Assembly: GCA_015143295.1 (NCBI GenBank) | Contig: CM026571.1 | Location: forward strand, 31,586,505 to 31,650,504 | Length of the DNA: 64,000 nt | From: Tetracentron sinense | Taxonomy: Eukaryota > Streptophyta > Magnoliopsida > Trochodendrales > Trochodendraceae | Direction: 5' to 3' | Shown here: positions 22,501-34,899 of the stretch, piece after piece | Position numbering within the stretch: position 1 is the first letter of the stretch | Layout: every line of letters starts with the position of its first letter | The notes under the pieces: generated by a model | What the model was told of the DNA's origin: nothing | Seen by the model: the letters and a program-made list of their open reading frames with translations, nothing else | Databases searched by the model: none | Position numbers and translations under genes: made by a program

Positions 22501-23640
22501 AGCTGATGTAGGGGCCATCTTGTTAGACAAAGTAACACTGTGTCTAAAAGGATTGAGAGTTGTCTTACAATCACTCATACTGTACCTCGACAAAATCTTG
22601 TCTATGTAGGAAGTTGGGCTCAATCCCACATTCGACATTTCCTATCTTCTAGAATCTTTATTCCGAGAATATAGGATGCCTCTCCCAAGTCTTTCATTGA
22701 GAAATGCTGAGAAAGCCAAATCTTGACTGATGACAACATCCCTACATCATTCCCAATGAGTAGGATGTCATCTACATAAAGAATTAGGTATACTACCGCT
22801 CTCGCACTATCCTTCTTGTATATACAAGATTCCTCTAAATTCTTTTTGAATTCAAATTCTTTGATCAAAAGATCAAATCTTTGGTTCCAGCTTCTGGAAG
22901 CTTGTTTCAAACCATATATCGACTTATTGAGCTTGCATACCAGGAGGTTAGGAGCAATGAAGCCCTTAGGTTTCTTCATATAGATGTCTTCATCTAACAT
23001 TCCATTAAGGAAAACAGTTTTGACATTCATTTGTCATATCTCATAGTCATGGTGTGCAGCTATAGCCAGCAATATCCTAATGGATTTGAGTATAGCTACA
23101 GGTGAAAAAGTATCTTCATAATCAACTCCTTGAATTTGAGTGTAACCTTTTACAACAAGTCTTATTTTATAGGTCTCCACGTTACCATCGGCACCCTTCT
23201 TCCTTTTGTAATTCCATTTGCATCCAATTGGCCTTATACTATCTAGTGGATCTACTAAAGTCCAGACGCCGTTGTCATACATGGAATCTATTTCAACATT
23301 CGTGGTTTTATTCCATTGAGATGCACCTACATCTAATGTTACTTCCTGATAAGTATTACAATCTGTATCCTCATCATCAGGGGTAACTAGATAAACCTCA
23401 TTATTATAATACTGAAGTCTATCTAGAGGTCTAGAAACTCTTTCAGACATTCTCAATGGAATATAATTAGAAGAATCAATAGTGGAAGTATTAGGTTCAT
23501 TTTTAATACTAGTTGAGTTGTCTTTCATCTCATGAAATTCAACTTTCTTAAGAAGATCAATTTCTTCATCCAAAAAGGTGGTATGATTCCTAACAACTAT
23601 TGTTTGGTCTGCCTTTGAGTAGAAATAGAAACCCTTAGTT
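22501..23640 (-). pseudogene. Reverse transcriptase remnant of F
   Basis: Minus strand. RVT_2-type copia reverse transcriptase: ...VRPIGCKWNYKRKKGADG-like block near 23210, KGYTQIQGVDYEDTFSPVA near 23130, then ...VFLNGMLDEDIYMKKPKGF near 23000, the catalytic YVDDILLIGND near 22760 and ...FSMKDLGEASYILGI near 22690. Order as in other plant copia elements. Broken. Confidence 0.9.
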
Positions 23641-24545
23641 TCCTTTGGATACCCTACAAAGTTCTATTTTTCTGTTCTAGATTCTAACTTAGTAGATTCA
23701 AGTTTGCAAACATGCGCAGGACAATCCCATACCCTTTGATGTTGTAAACTAGGTTTTTGCCCAATCCACAATTCATAGGGTGTAACCAGTATAGACTTAG
23801 AAGGAACCTGGTTCAGAATGTAAATGGTAGTTTGTAAAGCATACCCCCAAAGATAGGAAGGTACATCGGCATGACTCATCATAGAGCGAGCCATATCTAA
23901 TAAGGTCTGGTTTCTTCTTTCAGAAACACCATTTTGTTGAGGTGAGGCAGGACTTGACCATTGCGAGATAATCCCATTATCCCTTAAGTAATCCATAAAA
24001 TCGTTGGTGAGGTATTCACCACCTCGATCTGATCGAAGTGTCTTTATAGATTTGTTTGTTTGATTCTCAACTTCTAATCTGAATTCTTTGAACTTTTCAA
24101 AGGTGTCAGATTTGTGTTGCATCAAATAGACATATCCATATTTAGAATAATCATCGGTAAATGTGACAAAATATTGGTATTGCCCTCGTGTAACAATGTT
24201 AAATAGATCACATACATCACTATGTATGAGTCTCAACTTTTCTTCAACTCTTCCTACCTTTTTAGGGTAAGGCTTCTTGGTCATCTTCCCTTTGAGACAA
24301 GACTCGCAAGTAGGGAGTGGTTCTACCTTGAGAAAGTCAAGGGGACCATCTATTACCAATCTCTTGATCCTATCAAGATTAATATAACCAAGTCTCTTAT
24401 GCCAAAGATATGTAGACTCTGTGCAATGTCTCTTCATTCCAGACATTCTAGATGATGAGGCATTGTCACTTTGCAGACATTCATTATTTACCAAAGGAAA
24501 TATTAAATAAAGACCATTAATGAGATTACCAGTAATCACGACCAT
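23641..24545 (-). pseudogene. Integrase remnant of F
   Basis: Minus strand. Zinc-binding H...H...C..C block ([15 protein letters not shown]..., CESCLKGK) at 24270-24420, then the rve core: HSDVCDLF (near 24210), [15 protein letters not shown] (24120-24170), [10 protein letters not shown] (near 24030), [18 protein letters not shown] (near 23930), ending with ...[13 protein letters not shown] near 23760. Several key positions are readable. The gene as a whole is broken. Confidence 0.92.
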
Positions 24546-24755
24546 TCCATCTTTTTTAATTTTAACTATTTAATTAAAATTGATAAAAACTCCATAAAGT
24601 AAGAGTCTAGATACTGAAATCAAATTTCTATGTGCAGAAGGCACATAAAAGCAGTCTTCTAAAATTAATGTCTTTCCATCAGGTAAATAAAGAGTAAACA
24701 AGCCAATTGACTTTACTGCAACATTTGCACCCGAGCCAACTTTAAGTTTCTGCTC
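24546..24755 (-). pseudogene. Protease region remnant of F
   Basis: Short minus-strand stretch between integrase and gag. It has the typical copia protease end: a block like GSGANVAVKSIGLF followed by LPDGKTLILEDCFYVPSAHR. The N-terminal part with the ...SWCVDSGSTVHVCN motif lies near 24820. Broken. Confidence 0.75.
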
Positions 24756-25770
24756 CTATTTGGTTGGCTTTCTGGTTTCTTTGAACCCCTGCAAACAATT
24801 GCAAACATGTACAGTGGATCCAGAATCCACACACCATGAGTTAGGAGGACCATCCAGAATGTTTGACTCAACAGTAATCAATACATCAAAGCATCTCATA
24901 CCTTGAGTATTGGCGCCACCCTTCTTAAGAGTTGCGAGGAAAGTCCTACAATTCCTCTTCCAGTGGCCTATTTTACCACCGTGGAAACACTTTTCCTTGT
25001 CTTTGTTTTCTTTGCCAGCATCTCCTGAAAAACCTTTGGCAACTCTTGTCTTACCCTTTTTTTTCTTTAAACTTACCATTGCCCTTATTCCCTTTTCTAA
25101 ACTTTTTAGATCTCTTTGAGGTATTAGGTTTATCGACAATTAAAGATTCACCCTTTGTTGACTTTTTGATCAAATCTTCTGCAGTCACAAGTGAGTTCAT
25201 AAGCTCACTTAGTCACATTTCACTCTTGTTCATGTTATAATTTAACACGAACACATTGAAGGACGAAGGGAGTGACTGCAGAACGGTGTCAACTTGAGTG
25301 ATGGCATCCATATCTCCACCAAGAATTTCCAGCTCATTCAATAAGCCCATCATCTTTATGATGTGCTCTCTGACTAGAGTTCCCTCAGCCATCTTGGTGT
25401 TAACAAGGGTTTTCAACTTTACTTGTCGAGCTTACATATTTTGCTCACCAAACATCTCATGTAGGTTTTGCAAAATGTCAGAAGCCTTATCCATGTGTTC
25501 AAGCTGGCTTTGCAAAATGTTATACATCAAAGCCAGTATGTAATACTTGGTCATCTGATTGGACCTCTCCCATTGCTCTAACTCTGCCTTTTAGGCCGGT
25601 GATGCATCGATAGGAATTTCGGGTTTAGGGTTTAGGTGTCTTAAGACATAGGTCAAGGTTATACGCAGCAAATACTATTCTAATCTTTCTTTTCTAGTCA
25701 ACATAGTTAGTTCCAACTAACTTTTCATCACAAAGAATTTCAGTTAATGGGTGTAGGTCTGTCATAATCT
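24756..25770 (-). pseudogene. gag remnant of F
   Basis: Minus strand, starting near 25767 with MTDLHPLTEILCDEKLVGTN. A UBN2-type gag core with ...LVREHIIKMMGLLNELEILG (near 25370) and ...LQSLPSSFNVFVLNYN (near 25260) is followed by a zinc-knuckle region near 24990 and a lysine-rich linker. It leads directly into the protease, as usual in copia. Broken. Confidence 0.85.
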
Positions 25771-27425
25771 AATCAAATGACAAATAAGATAGTATTAGAG
25801 ATCTATTGAATTCATTATTTACTATTAGATTATGGGTCGGTTTCTAATAATATTGCCAATTCAGGACGTATCAATTGGCATCAAATACCTAGACACTGGC
25901 TTAATATAATCCTGCCTTTGGGCACAATATCACATTGCCTTGAATAGGCATAGAAACTATCTTCTCCATTTTCACAGATCTCATCTTGTGAATCTTGGAG
26001 CATTCGATCTACTGTCTAATCTATAAGGAATGTTATACTCACGCTTTGGCGTTATTGATGACACCTCTTATTCATGTGCCCACCTACCATGAACCTAATA
26101 AACAACTAGCGAAAGCTCACACTTTGGCATTGTTGCTCCCACTATTTGATTATAAATTTTTCACCATGATTTCACATAGGTGAGAGGGATTAGGCCCGGC
26201 TTTGGCCTGTTAGCTTACTCACACTCCCCACTATAAGATCACATAGTATATGGTAGAAGATCATAATACTTAGGGACTTGTCCCCAGTCTTATATACACA
26301 TGATATATCAACGGGCAATTATTTCAACAGAATAATTCGACATATTTAAACAGATATCATCTCATTATAAAATAAACAAGTATCATCTCATGATAATTAA
26401 ACAATAATAAATATCATATGAGATTAATCGCTATGGGTCAATAAAAAATTAAAATACATGGATGCAAGAGAATGGGATAAGAATAAAGGTAACTCGTAAA
26501 CTCCTTCACGATCCTCACCTTTATCATCTTATCAAGATCATCATTGCGGCATCCTCCTTCACAGCATCTCCACCAATGCATAATATGGAAATTAAATGGC
26601 ATTAGGGAAATCAGTTTTCCATTCGCTCTTTTCAGGAAACCGAATGAATCTGCCCTTTACAGATTTACCAAAATCTTACTACATATTATCATCTAATATG
26701 AATGCATGATAAACAATTTATCATAGAATAAATTTGACCCAAAACTATAATCTCATATAATTAGATGCAACATGGTGATGGAGTACTTTTTCTTATTTTA
26801 AAAGATTTAAAATTTTGATAACAATTATCAATTTGCTTGATTAAATCTATATCTCATATAGATCAAACTTCAGAAAATAAAACAATTATATTTTCCATAA
26901 ACAATTTTCATAAAATTATTTTTAAAATATAAGATAAGATTTTCTTAAATTTCTACATATTTTATTCCTTACTTGAATGCAAGATCCTTTCTCGAATGCA
27001 AGTGTCGTGCCCCAAAATGCCCCCTAGGAGTTTTGGGATACTTTAGGTGTGACTATACTTAACCTGTAATGAACAAAGCATAACATGATCTAATAGAGAC
27101 ATAACACAGAGTGCGGAAGCTAAAATATTGCGGAAGTGCAAACCAACTTTTTCTTTTCATAATCCATCTCAGTATTTCAAGTTTACATACACAAAACATA
27201 ATCATAAAGGTAAAGGTGGACATGCCCACCTATCAAAATACAAAAGTAATATAACTCTCTCTCTCAATAGTCACCCCCATAGTATCAAGATACAAAAGTA
27301 ACAATTATCAATTTGCTCTACCGCAGACTCCATATATGGCTCTTCGCCATAGTCCTCCTCTATCCAAGGACCCAGAGCACAAATGTCAAAAGGGACTCGT
27401 GTACCTGTCGACATGAAAGTACGGA

Positions 27426-27442
27426 TGAGTATGGAATACTCA
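27426..27442 (-). other. Conserved stem-loop of solo LTR S2
   Basis: TGAGTAT-GGA-ATACTCA, perfect 7-bp arms, in the same context (GTACTTT...CTCGTTGAGTA on the minus strand) as in S5, S3 and S4. Confidence 0.6.
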
Positions 27443-27599
27443 ACGAGTACAAGCTCCTATCTAATAGTAGTAATAACAAGCATAGCATCATAAGCAATTA
27501 TTTAAGAGAATACAGTCATAAATCATTATTAAAACAATGTACAATATCATTTGTCACAACATAATTCTCAAGAAAGTAAAGCATCATTTATGGTTCTTG

Positions 27600-28020
27600 T
27601 GAATTTCGATGAGTCCTTGTGAGATTTCTTACTAGTTCTTATGAGCTTATGAGCCTTATGAGATTTCTTACAAGTTCTTGTGAGCTTATGAGCCTTATAA
27701 GATTTCTTATGAGTTCGTGTGAGTTCTTAAGAGTTTTTGTGAGTTCTTATAAGCTTTGTGGGATTCTTATGAGCCTTCTTTTCGTTATTCTTGTGAGCAA
27801 GAGATTAGTACCCGTACAACCTAGGCTACCAATCTCCTTGACCATACATCAACTTATGAGCCTTTTCTTGTAAGCCAGAGGTTAGCACCCGCACATCCCT
27901 GGGCTACCAACCTCCTTGACCATGTACTTGTGAGCCTTTCTTATGAGCAACTTGTGAGACCTTTTCTTGCGAGCAAGAGGTTAGCACCCGCACATCCCTA
28001 GGCTACCAACCTCCTTGACA
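27600..28020 (-). repeat. Tandem repeat block in S2
   Basis: Two parts: a loose GAGTTCTTGTGAGCTTATGAG array (27600-27790), and about three units of 75-95 bp (27790-28020) with the core GAGGTTAGCACCCGCACATC followed by CCTAGGCTACCAACCTCCTT. S5 has the same core at 42871-43128. Confidence 0.75.
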
Positions 28021-28863
28021 TTTTTATTTCTTGTGAGCATTTCTTGTAAGTTCTTACTTATTTTTCTTACATTTACTTTTATTCATTTCAATTTTTAATG
28101 CTTATGAGAAAACTTCGGTCCATATATGCATGCGTGCTTGTGTGTAGCAAGTTGTGGCAATCAAAATGGCATGAACACTTAAAGGACATTATGGCATTTT
28201 ACCCATTCCATTAACATGTAATAGGCTTGATTCAACATACAAAGCATACAATTAAAACCACTAAAATTGGGGAAACTCCTAAGCATAACGTTCATAGCCT
28301 TGAGTTAAGGTTCCACACATAGCATTTCACACACGCATTTCATCAAACACCTATCATTCAACCTTTCTTTGAGTTTCTTAATGCGTGTTTTCATTGTTCA
28401 CATTAATCAACATCATTGGTGGGTTCATTGCCCTTCCAACATTTTCCATCACACCCATTCATCACATCCCAACGGCATCCAATCGCCACAACCATCTACA
28501 TTCCACACATCTATTTCTATTAACTCCGAAATCTTCACATTTTAGGGAACATGCTACATTTCAAGAAAGTGAACATACCAAGTCAACAAAACAAGGAAAT
28601 ATAGATTATTACTAAGCTATCTAGGAGGGTGTACTAACCTTGATTATCAAAGCTTGATCTGGGAGAAAAACCTTTGTTTGAAAACCCCCAACTTAATAGA
28701 AGATGCTCCAAGCTTGAAATGGGGAGAGATCCAACCTTGATCTTGCTTCTCTTGATCTTCAAATCCAAAACCCCTCTTTGGATTTCCCCAAATCTCTCCT
28801 CTCCTTTCTCACTTTTTCCCTCCTCTAGGTTTAGGGTAAGCCAAAACCCCCCAATTAGGAAGC

Positions 28864-28872
28864 CCTATTTAT
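28864..28872 (-). promoter_or_regulatory. TATA box of S2
   Basis: Minus strand TATAAATAGGGCTTCC, about 55 bases downstream of the palindrome array in the minus reading. Confidence 0.7.
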
Positions 28873-28927
28873 AAGCAAAGGGTTAAAACCCTTGATTTCG
28901 GGTCTTTAAAAAACAGAGTTTCGCGAT

Positions 28928-29105
28928 GACGATCGATCGCCGATCTTGGGACGATCGATCATCCACACACCAGCAAGCTTGTCTAGATTTCTGTCTCCAG
29001 ACGATCGATCATCAGTTTTGGACGATTAATCGTCCATGATCCAGTGAGTTGCCCAGGTTTCTGGGCTCGTGACGATCGATCGTCGCCATGTGGCGATCGA
29101 TCGTC
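28928..29105 (-). promoter_or_regulatory. S2 U3 palindrome array (GACGATCGATCGTC)
   Basis: Copies of GACGATCGATCGTC and variants at about 28928, 28950, 29000, 29021, 29070 and 29092. Same layout as in S1 but a different outer pair of bases. Confidence 0.7.
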
Positions 29106-29819
29106 AATCCCATTTTTTCATCCTTTTCCACCAGCAGACTCCTTGGGGCATTTTCAACCTTGCTTCCATGCTTTTTAGGGTCTTAAACTCCCTTCTTCAC
29201 GCTACCCATGAGTTACCGACATCCAATTCCTCATAAATTATTAATTGGACTACGTGAACGGCCAATTGACTACGAAAACGTTGTTCATTAGGTATGAAAA
29301 GTCATGGGATGCTACAGCAAGATCCTTTCTCGATTGCAAGATCATTTCATAAAGATTGATTCTATTATTATCCAATATTGGTTCTACTATTATCCAAGAT
29401 TAAAATAAAAAAATTAAGAGAATTGAAAATCCTAAATATGATCTCATCACAAAATAGGGTTTTTAAAATTTTCAAAAAAAAATTATTTATAAGAAAAATC
29501 ATTCATTAATTATTTTAAACAATTAATAAATATATATATTAAATGATCAAATCATTTAAAATGGATTTTCAAAATAAACTATTTATTTCGAAAATAATTA
29601 TATCACATATAATAATACTAGTTTTTAAAATTATTTAATTATCATTATCATATCTCATTCGATAATATAATAAAAATAATTATCTATTTATTCCTCTCAT
29701 GAACAAATAAAATAAAACTAGAGCATTATTAAATAGATCTAAATTAAATTCATCTCATGAAATAAATTATCCATTTAAATATCTTTTTAAAATAAACAAA
29801 AAATACTCCCTAACCATGA

Positions 29820-29831
29820 GCTCTGATACCA
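29820..29831 (-). other. Primer-binding site of F
   Basis: Minus strand TGGTATCAGAGC, complementary to the 3' end of initiator tRNA-Met, two bases after the 5' LTR. Confidence 0.9.
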
Positions 29832-32112
29832 CTAGAAGGGAATTCAGATAAAAATTTATGCAGAAAACTGGATCTCGAGGATCTTTACACCATATAAAGC
29901 AACTAATACTATTTACAAGGTTTAGTCAAATTACCTCGGTAAATGATGTTCACCGGTGAAGCAAAAACCAACTCGAACTGTCAGAACTCTTTGTAGAGAT
30001 TTCTCGAAGAAATACTCGAAGCTCGATCCTTGTTCTAATCTATCCCCGCGAAGCTTTAGAATCTCTACTTACAATTGAAGAAGCAAGAAGAAGAAGATGG
30101 ATGTTGGTGTAGACTTTCTATCACCCAAATACCCTAGAGTTCAAAACCCTAGGCTTCAAACAACTTGGAGTATCCCTATGAGGCTCACAAAAATCCAAGG
30201 GGAACTCCCTTGGGGCTCACAGTTTGGAGAGAGAAAATTGAGAGAGAGAGTTGAATTCATCCTCTCTCACAATTTGGGGTATGTGCATATATATAGGATT
30301 TGGATCGTATCCCAATCCTAATCCAATTAGAAGTTTATCCCTCGGGAATTAATAAATAATAACTCTTATCATTAATAAAAATAAACTCTTAGTTTATCTA
30401 TAACTACTATAGTGATGATAAACCTACTAATTAAGGAGTCCTTTTCCAAAAAGATTCCTTAAATAAAGGGATTAAACCAACTACCTCAAAATTGGAATCC
30501 TAATCCAATTAGGAAAGCATTCAAAGGGGGGGCGTGAACCATAAGGGGGCATGAGCTATAGGGGACTCTTGGACTCCTAGTTTTAATACAATTCCATCTT
30601 ATCTCAATCCCACTTCCATTCCAAGTATTGAAATTTAATTCCATAAATAAAAGAGTTATTATTCAATAATTATTCAACTAACCTAATCCTAATCCAATTA
30701 GGAACGCATATGTGGGCACCCCACCCTAAGGATCAAATCCATGGGCTTGGGTCCACATTTAAGGTCCATACTTTATGGGTTTATAGATATGGGTCAAACC
30801 CATTTCCCCTTTCATTAGGTTAATTAAATAATTACTAATATAATCCTTTAATTTAAATTAACAATTAATTTAAACCATAGATTAACATTTAAACTATTTA
30901 ATTAATTATTAACATTTAATCATTTAAATAATTGATTAACATTTAATCAATAGTTTGAGCTTGTATTTCTTATGTGAGCATCTCCACAGATTGCTCTGGG
31001 ACATTCAAATCGTGGCTTACCCAATGTTATCCCATTGACCCTAAACAGGAGTTACATCAGAATTGCAAGTAACGTGAGATATCCATGTTACAATTGAATC
31101 CCAGTGTAAGAACATTAACCAATACACATGAACTTTTTAATTCAATTAATCCTTCCAAATTACATTATCCTTAATGGGCCTTTGAGATTATTTATTCTAT
31201 CTAACTCATAGCCCATTGCATATCATCCGGGTTTCCAAGACTTCTGATTAAGCCATGAGAAACATTTTCTCATGTAAAACATTTTGAGAAAAACCTTTTT
31301 ATAAGTATAGTATATTTTAATAAAAATATATTTCAAACTTATTTTGTTTCAAAATCACCTGCGCAAGATTTAAGCTTAATCGACTATCTTATCCCGGAAC
31401 TTTGATAATCTCTCAAATTAATGAGCATGGATTTCTTGTTTGAAATTCATCATGACTCGAACAGCTTTTTGACTATCCAATTGTCACCGTATTGTAGTCC
31501 CTAAGATAGAGAATACTTTAATGGAATCAAAACAGTCAGATTACTGCTCAGTTATAAATGAACTCATCAGATCTAAGGATCATTGAAACTGTTCAATGTG
31601 AATGAGAGATCAACTATCTGATAGTATGTTTATGCAGGAGGTCTCTCATTGCATGCAATCAGTCAGTGTACATTTAAACACCCATATGCTAATGTGTAGT
31701 CTCCACTACAATAGTTTGAGATAAAACTATATCTCAACCATTGAGAACATCTTAGCATTGTAATAGCAATATAAGTGAAGTGCCCAGCTTCACTCATAGC
31801 TGTGACTATATAAGGGATAAGGAACTGGAAAGAAATATCTGCCTGTGATTCTAAAGCCTGAAAACTTTTTGTATATGTCTTGGAATGTGTGCCAAGACAT
31901 AATACCTTGTAATGTCAAATTTCATGATATGATAATTTGAAAACTTAGAGAATTGTCTCAAGGATACTATAATTAATTACATAAATTATCTAATAATAAA
32001 CTATAGCCTTACAAGTGTCCTAGGCAAGTTTGGAAGAGGTTAGAATAAAAGTAGGACAAGTCCAAGTAGTAGGAAATGATGAAATATGGACTCAGGGTCA
32101 AAACCTGCAGAC

Positions 32113-32298
32113 ACCGATCACTTGGTCCATTGTAGCGATCGATCGGTCCTCAACCGATCGATCGGAGGCTATCGACTGGTGAACTTTTTTGTATGGGAAA
32201 ATTTTCCAGAGAGCATGTTTTTGACCGATCGCTCGGTTAAGAACATCGATTGCTCAGTAGGCAATCGATCAATCGGTCATAACCACCGATCGCTCGGT
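32113..32298 (+). promoter_or_regulatory. S3 U3 palindrome array (ACCGATCGATCGGT)
   Basis: Six or more copies of the same palindrome word as S1 (for example at 32113, 32153 and 32285). The shared run TTTTGTATGGGAAAATTTTC between units shows S1 and S3 belong to one family. Confidence 0.7.
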
Positions 32299-33207
32299 CC
32301 CCCGCGTTTTACAGAAATTTCAGTAAGGGTATTTTTGTCTTTTGGGCGTTTTCACTCATGGCTTAAAGGCTTTGCCTGAGCATTTGAGGATTCATAAACC
32401 CTAAGTAAAGTGTTTTGAGAGATAGAGAGAGGAGAAAGGGGTTTCCTAACCTAGGGTTTGCATTTGGGGAGAAATCAAAGGGGTTTAAGAACCCTAGATC
32501 ATCCTCAAGCTCGTTTTTCTTCAAGTTCAAGGTTCAAGCTCATGAGGACTACACCCTCCAAGCTAGGGCAGCAACTCACTCATGTTTTGCAAGGGGTTTT
32601 CGTCCCTCATTTGTCAAGGTCGGTACCTTGTGCTACCCTCTTAGTTATAGTCTTCTCTTTTCTTTTCTATTCTTTGTTTTCCCCCATCTATAATCATATT
32701 ATGAGTTGTAATGTGTAACTGGTGTGAATGAGGATGGATTTGGGCGAATAAATGCCGTGTGAATGATGTGATGAATGAAATGGGGAGGCCATGTATCCAT
32801 AATAAACATACATGTGTGATGTGAACATCAATCCACCTAGAAAAGAATGATGTAGGTTTAATACATAATGAACACACCCTATGTTTGATGAAATGCCAAG
32901 GTGAATAAAATGAGTTGAAAATTAAGAGATGCATGCTTAATTAATCATGGAAATTCCTAGGGCCTATGATAGTGTGTTTCCTTACTTTCCCTAAAATTTC
33001 ATGAATATTGACTTGCTCAAACTATTGATGTCTTCTATATTGTGAATTACCCAAATGTCATATTTAATTCCAAATGTAAGTATGTACACGATCTCACGAG
33101 CACGGCATGCATGACATGATTTACCGAGGATTTTCAAGAACGAGAATTTGAGGTGGGACATATCCTACAATATGTTTTACCTCGCTTTTAGCAAGGACAA
33201 GACAATC

Positions 33208-33430
33208 ATGCATTTAGGAAGAAGGGTCTCCCTTCCCTCACAAGTAGTTTATTTTCCAAGCAAGCAAGATACATGGCATGGTAAGCATAAGCATTTAGGA
33301 AGAAGGGTCTCCCTTCCCTCACAAGTAGTTTATTTTCCAAGCAAGCAAGATACATGGCATGGCAAGTATGAGCATTTAAGAAGAAGGGTCTCCCTTCCCT
33401 CACAAGTAGTTTATTTTTCCAAGCAAGCAT
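33208..33430 (+). repeat. 81-bp tandem repeat in S3 (2.7 copies)
   Basis: Units start near 33211, 33292 and 33373 with the core GCATTTAGGAAGAAGGGTCT, then CCCTTCCCTCACAAGTAG, almost identical between copies. Recent amplification is likely. Open frames here only reflect the repeat. Confidence 0.9.
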
Positions 33431-33623
33431 GACATGGCATGACACGCATGACACGACATGATACGACAAGACAAGGCAGACAAGACAAATTTTCAAGCAC
33501 GAAAAGGGCAATTTGAAGTCAAGTCAAGTGCACGATATTTTCAAGGGTTTCATAAGCTTTTACGTAATGCAAGCATGACTATAAACTGCTTTATTTTCCT
33601 GTTATGAGATTAACTGCTTCCTG

Positions 33624-33626
<3 letters not shown>

Positions 33627-33663
<37 letters not shown>
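33627..33663. repeat. (TA)n microsatellite
   Basis: About 18 TA units in S3, likely to vary in length between individuals. Confidence 0.95.
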
Positions 33664-33665
<2 letters not shown>

Positions 33666-34353
33666 TTGTTGTTGTATTATGACTGTTGGTTAGCATTTGG
33701 TACAAGCTAAGTATTCCATGCTCAGTCGTACGTTTATGTCAGCAAGTTTTGAGGGAGTTGTTGCTCCATTTGATGTTTGTGCTCCCGGCCCATGGGTGGA
33801 GGAGGAGTACGTTGAGGAGCCTGTGGAGGATCCTCAGGGCAAGGGCTACTATTAGGTTGTGGTAGATTCTGAGTGAATACCTGTGGGTAAGCTTGAGAGT
33901 TATATTTATGTCTTTTGACGGGCATGTCTGTACTTTCTTTATCCTTATTTATTTTGTATCGAACTTGGATCATGTATGTATATATATAGAGGTTTATCAG
34001 ACTTCCGCTGTGCTTTGTTGTATGTTTCCGCTATTATTGTCCTCTGTTGTGTATGCTCCAGGTCTGTTGCAGGTTATTTTGGTCAAGCAAGTCATGCATG
34101 TCATGATGAGTCGTCCAAGATTCACTCTAACTCCTAGGGTGGGTTTTGGGTCGCTACAGTGATAGTCCCATCACATAGCTTTCCTACAATATATCCTATG
34201 GACCTTTATCGATATCTCATATCATATAGATCATCTCATGATCACGGTCAATTACCCATAATGAATACACAATAGATAAAGAAGAAGTCTCTATCAATTA
34301 AATTAATAAGAATCTTACAATCTAAATGACTTTTCTGGGCATCATATCTAACA

Positions 34354-34899
34354 CATAGAAAATATCATTATTCATTTTAAGCTCATACCAATTATTCATA
34401 CATCAAGGATTTCACATTCATATCATCATTCATTTCATCAAAGAAATTAAGCATCATTTATCAAATATACATTTCAATAAGTATCAATCATTATACACAT
34501 AATCAAGCAATCAAACACATATCATCAATTAATGCTTATCCAAATATTATCCAAAACATAATTCAAGCATATTAAGCATCATTAATCAACTTCTTTTTAC
34601 AAAAATTTTAATTTTAAAGAAACTTGACTTGGGCATTCTACTCCACAAGTTTAGGTAGAAATCTTTGGCACCCAAACAATTTTGGGTCCAACAACATTAG
34701 ACTTGGGAGAGGTTGTTTCTTTAGATACCCAAACTTACCTAATCCTCTTATTTCCAACAAATGTATAAATATTCTTTGAAGTATAAGAGATAAAAAAATA
34801 TTGATAGTTCTTTTGTCTTAAATTGATTATAGCCTAATCCGGCCTTACCAAAAACACACCTTTGTGGACCTAACATAATATCTAAGATCTTTTTGCCAT
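34354..34899 (-). other. Internal sequence of B right of element F
   Basis: Starts with CATAG, the target duplication of F. It is AT-rich, then from about 34620 (minus) shows a Sirevirus-type gag-pol junction remnant with GPKIVWVPK-like words. Nothing else recognised. Confidence 0.55.

Larger units (their letters stand above)
27003..29316 (-). mobile_element. S2: solo LTR, Ty3/gypsy-like, 2.3 kb
   Basis: Plus-strand ends TGTCGTGCCCC and GGGATGCTACA, flanked by the target duplication GCAAG (26998-27002, 29317-29321). The TATA box (minus, 28864-28872) and palindrome array (28928-29105) show minus orientation. No internal region. The tandem block at 27790-28020 is shared with S5, so S2 and S5 are probably the same family. 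Confidence 0.88.
25771..29819 (-). other. Leader of F, split by solo LTR S2
   Basis: About 1.7 kb of AT-rich sequence of its own between gag and primer site (25771-27002 and 29317-29819). No gene recognised. Confidence 0.6.
31850..34158 (+). mobile_element. S3: solo LTR, Ty3/gypsy-like, 2.3 kb
   Basis: Starts TCTAAAGCC (aligning with TGTAGAGACC of S1) and ends GGGTCGCTACA. It is flanked by the target duplication GTGAT (31845-31849, 34159-34163); the uninterrupted site is in the left LTR of F near 21595. Plus orientation: palindrome array 32113-32298, tandem block 33208-33430, TA microsatellite 33627-33663. No internal region. Confidence 0.87.
19657..34353 (-). mobile_element. Element F: Ty1/copia LTR retrotransposon, Tork-like (fossil)
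   Basis: Complete in structure: two LTRs, tRNA-iMet primer site, gag, protease, integrase, reverse transcriptase, RNase H and polypurine tract, in Ty1/copia order on the minus strand. Flanked by the 5-bp target duplication CATAG (19652-19656, 34354-34358). It carries two solo LTRs, S2 in the leader and S3 in the 5' LTR. The first 250 aligned LTR bases differ at about a dozen sites (near 5%), so the insertion is probably around two million years old at usual plant rates. Coding sequence is broken in roughly ten or more places. Lineage Tork (possibly Angela-like, given the 2.1-kb LTRs) is a guess from motifs. Confidence 0.92.
29834..34353 (-). repeat. 5' LTR of F (about 2.2 kb plus S3)
   Basis: Matches 19657-21785. 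Minus-strand TATATATA at 30285-30296. Interrupted by S3 at 31850-34158, with the sequence resuming in phase at GTGATAGTCCCATCACATAG. It carries an extra segment (about 30705-30790) not in the other LTR. Confidence 0.92.

Noticed and set aside
24910-25240. Hydrophobic, phenylalanine-rich ORFs on the plus strand
   Set aside because: They are antisense shadows of the gag remnant of copia element F.
33148-33511. Repeat-protein-like ORFs on both strands
   Set aside because: They reflect the 81-bp tandem repeat in solo LTR S3; no start context or domain supports a gene.
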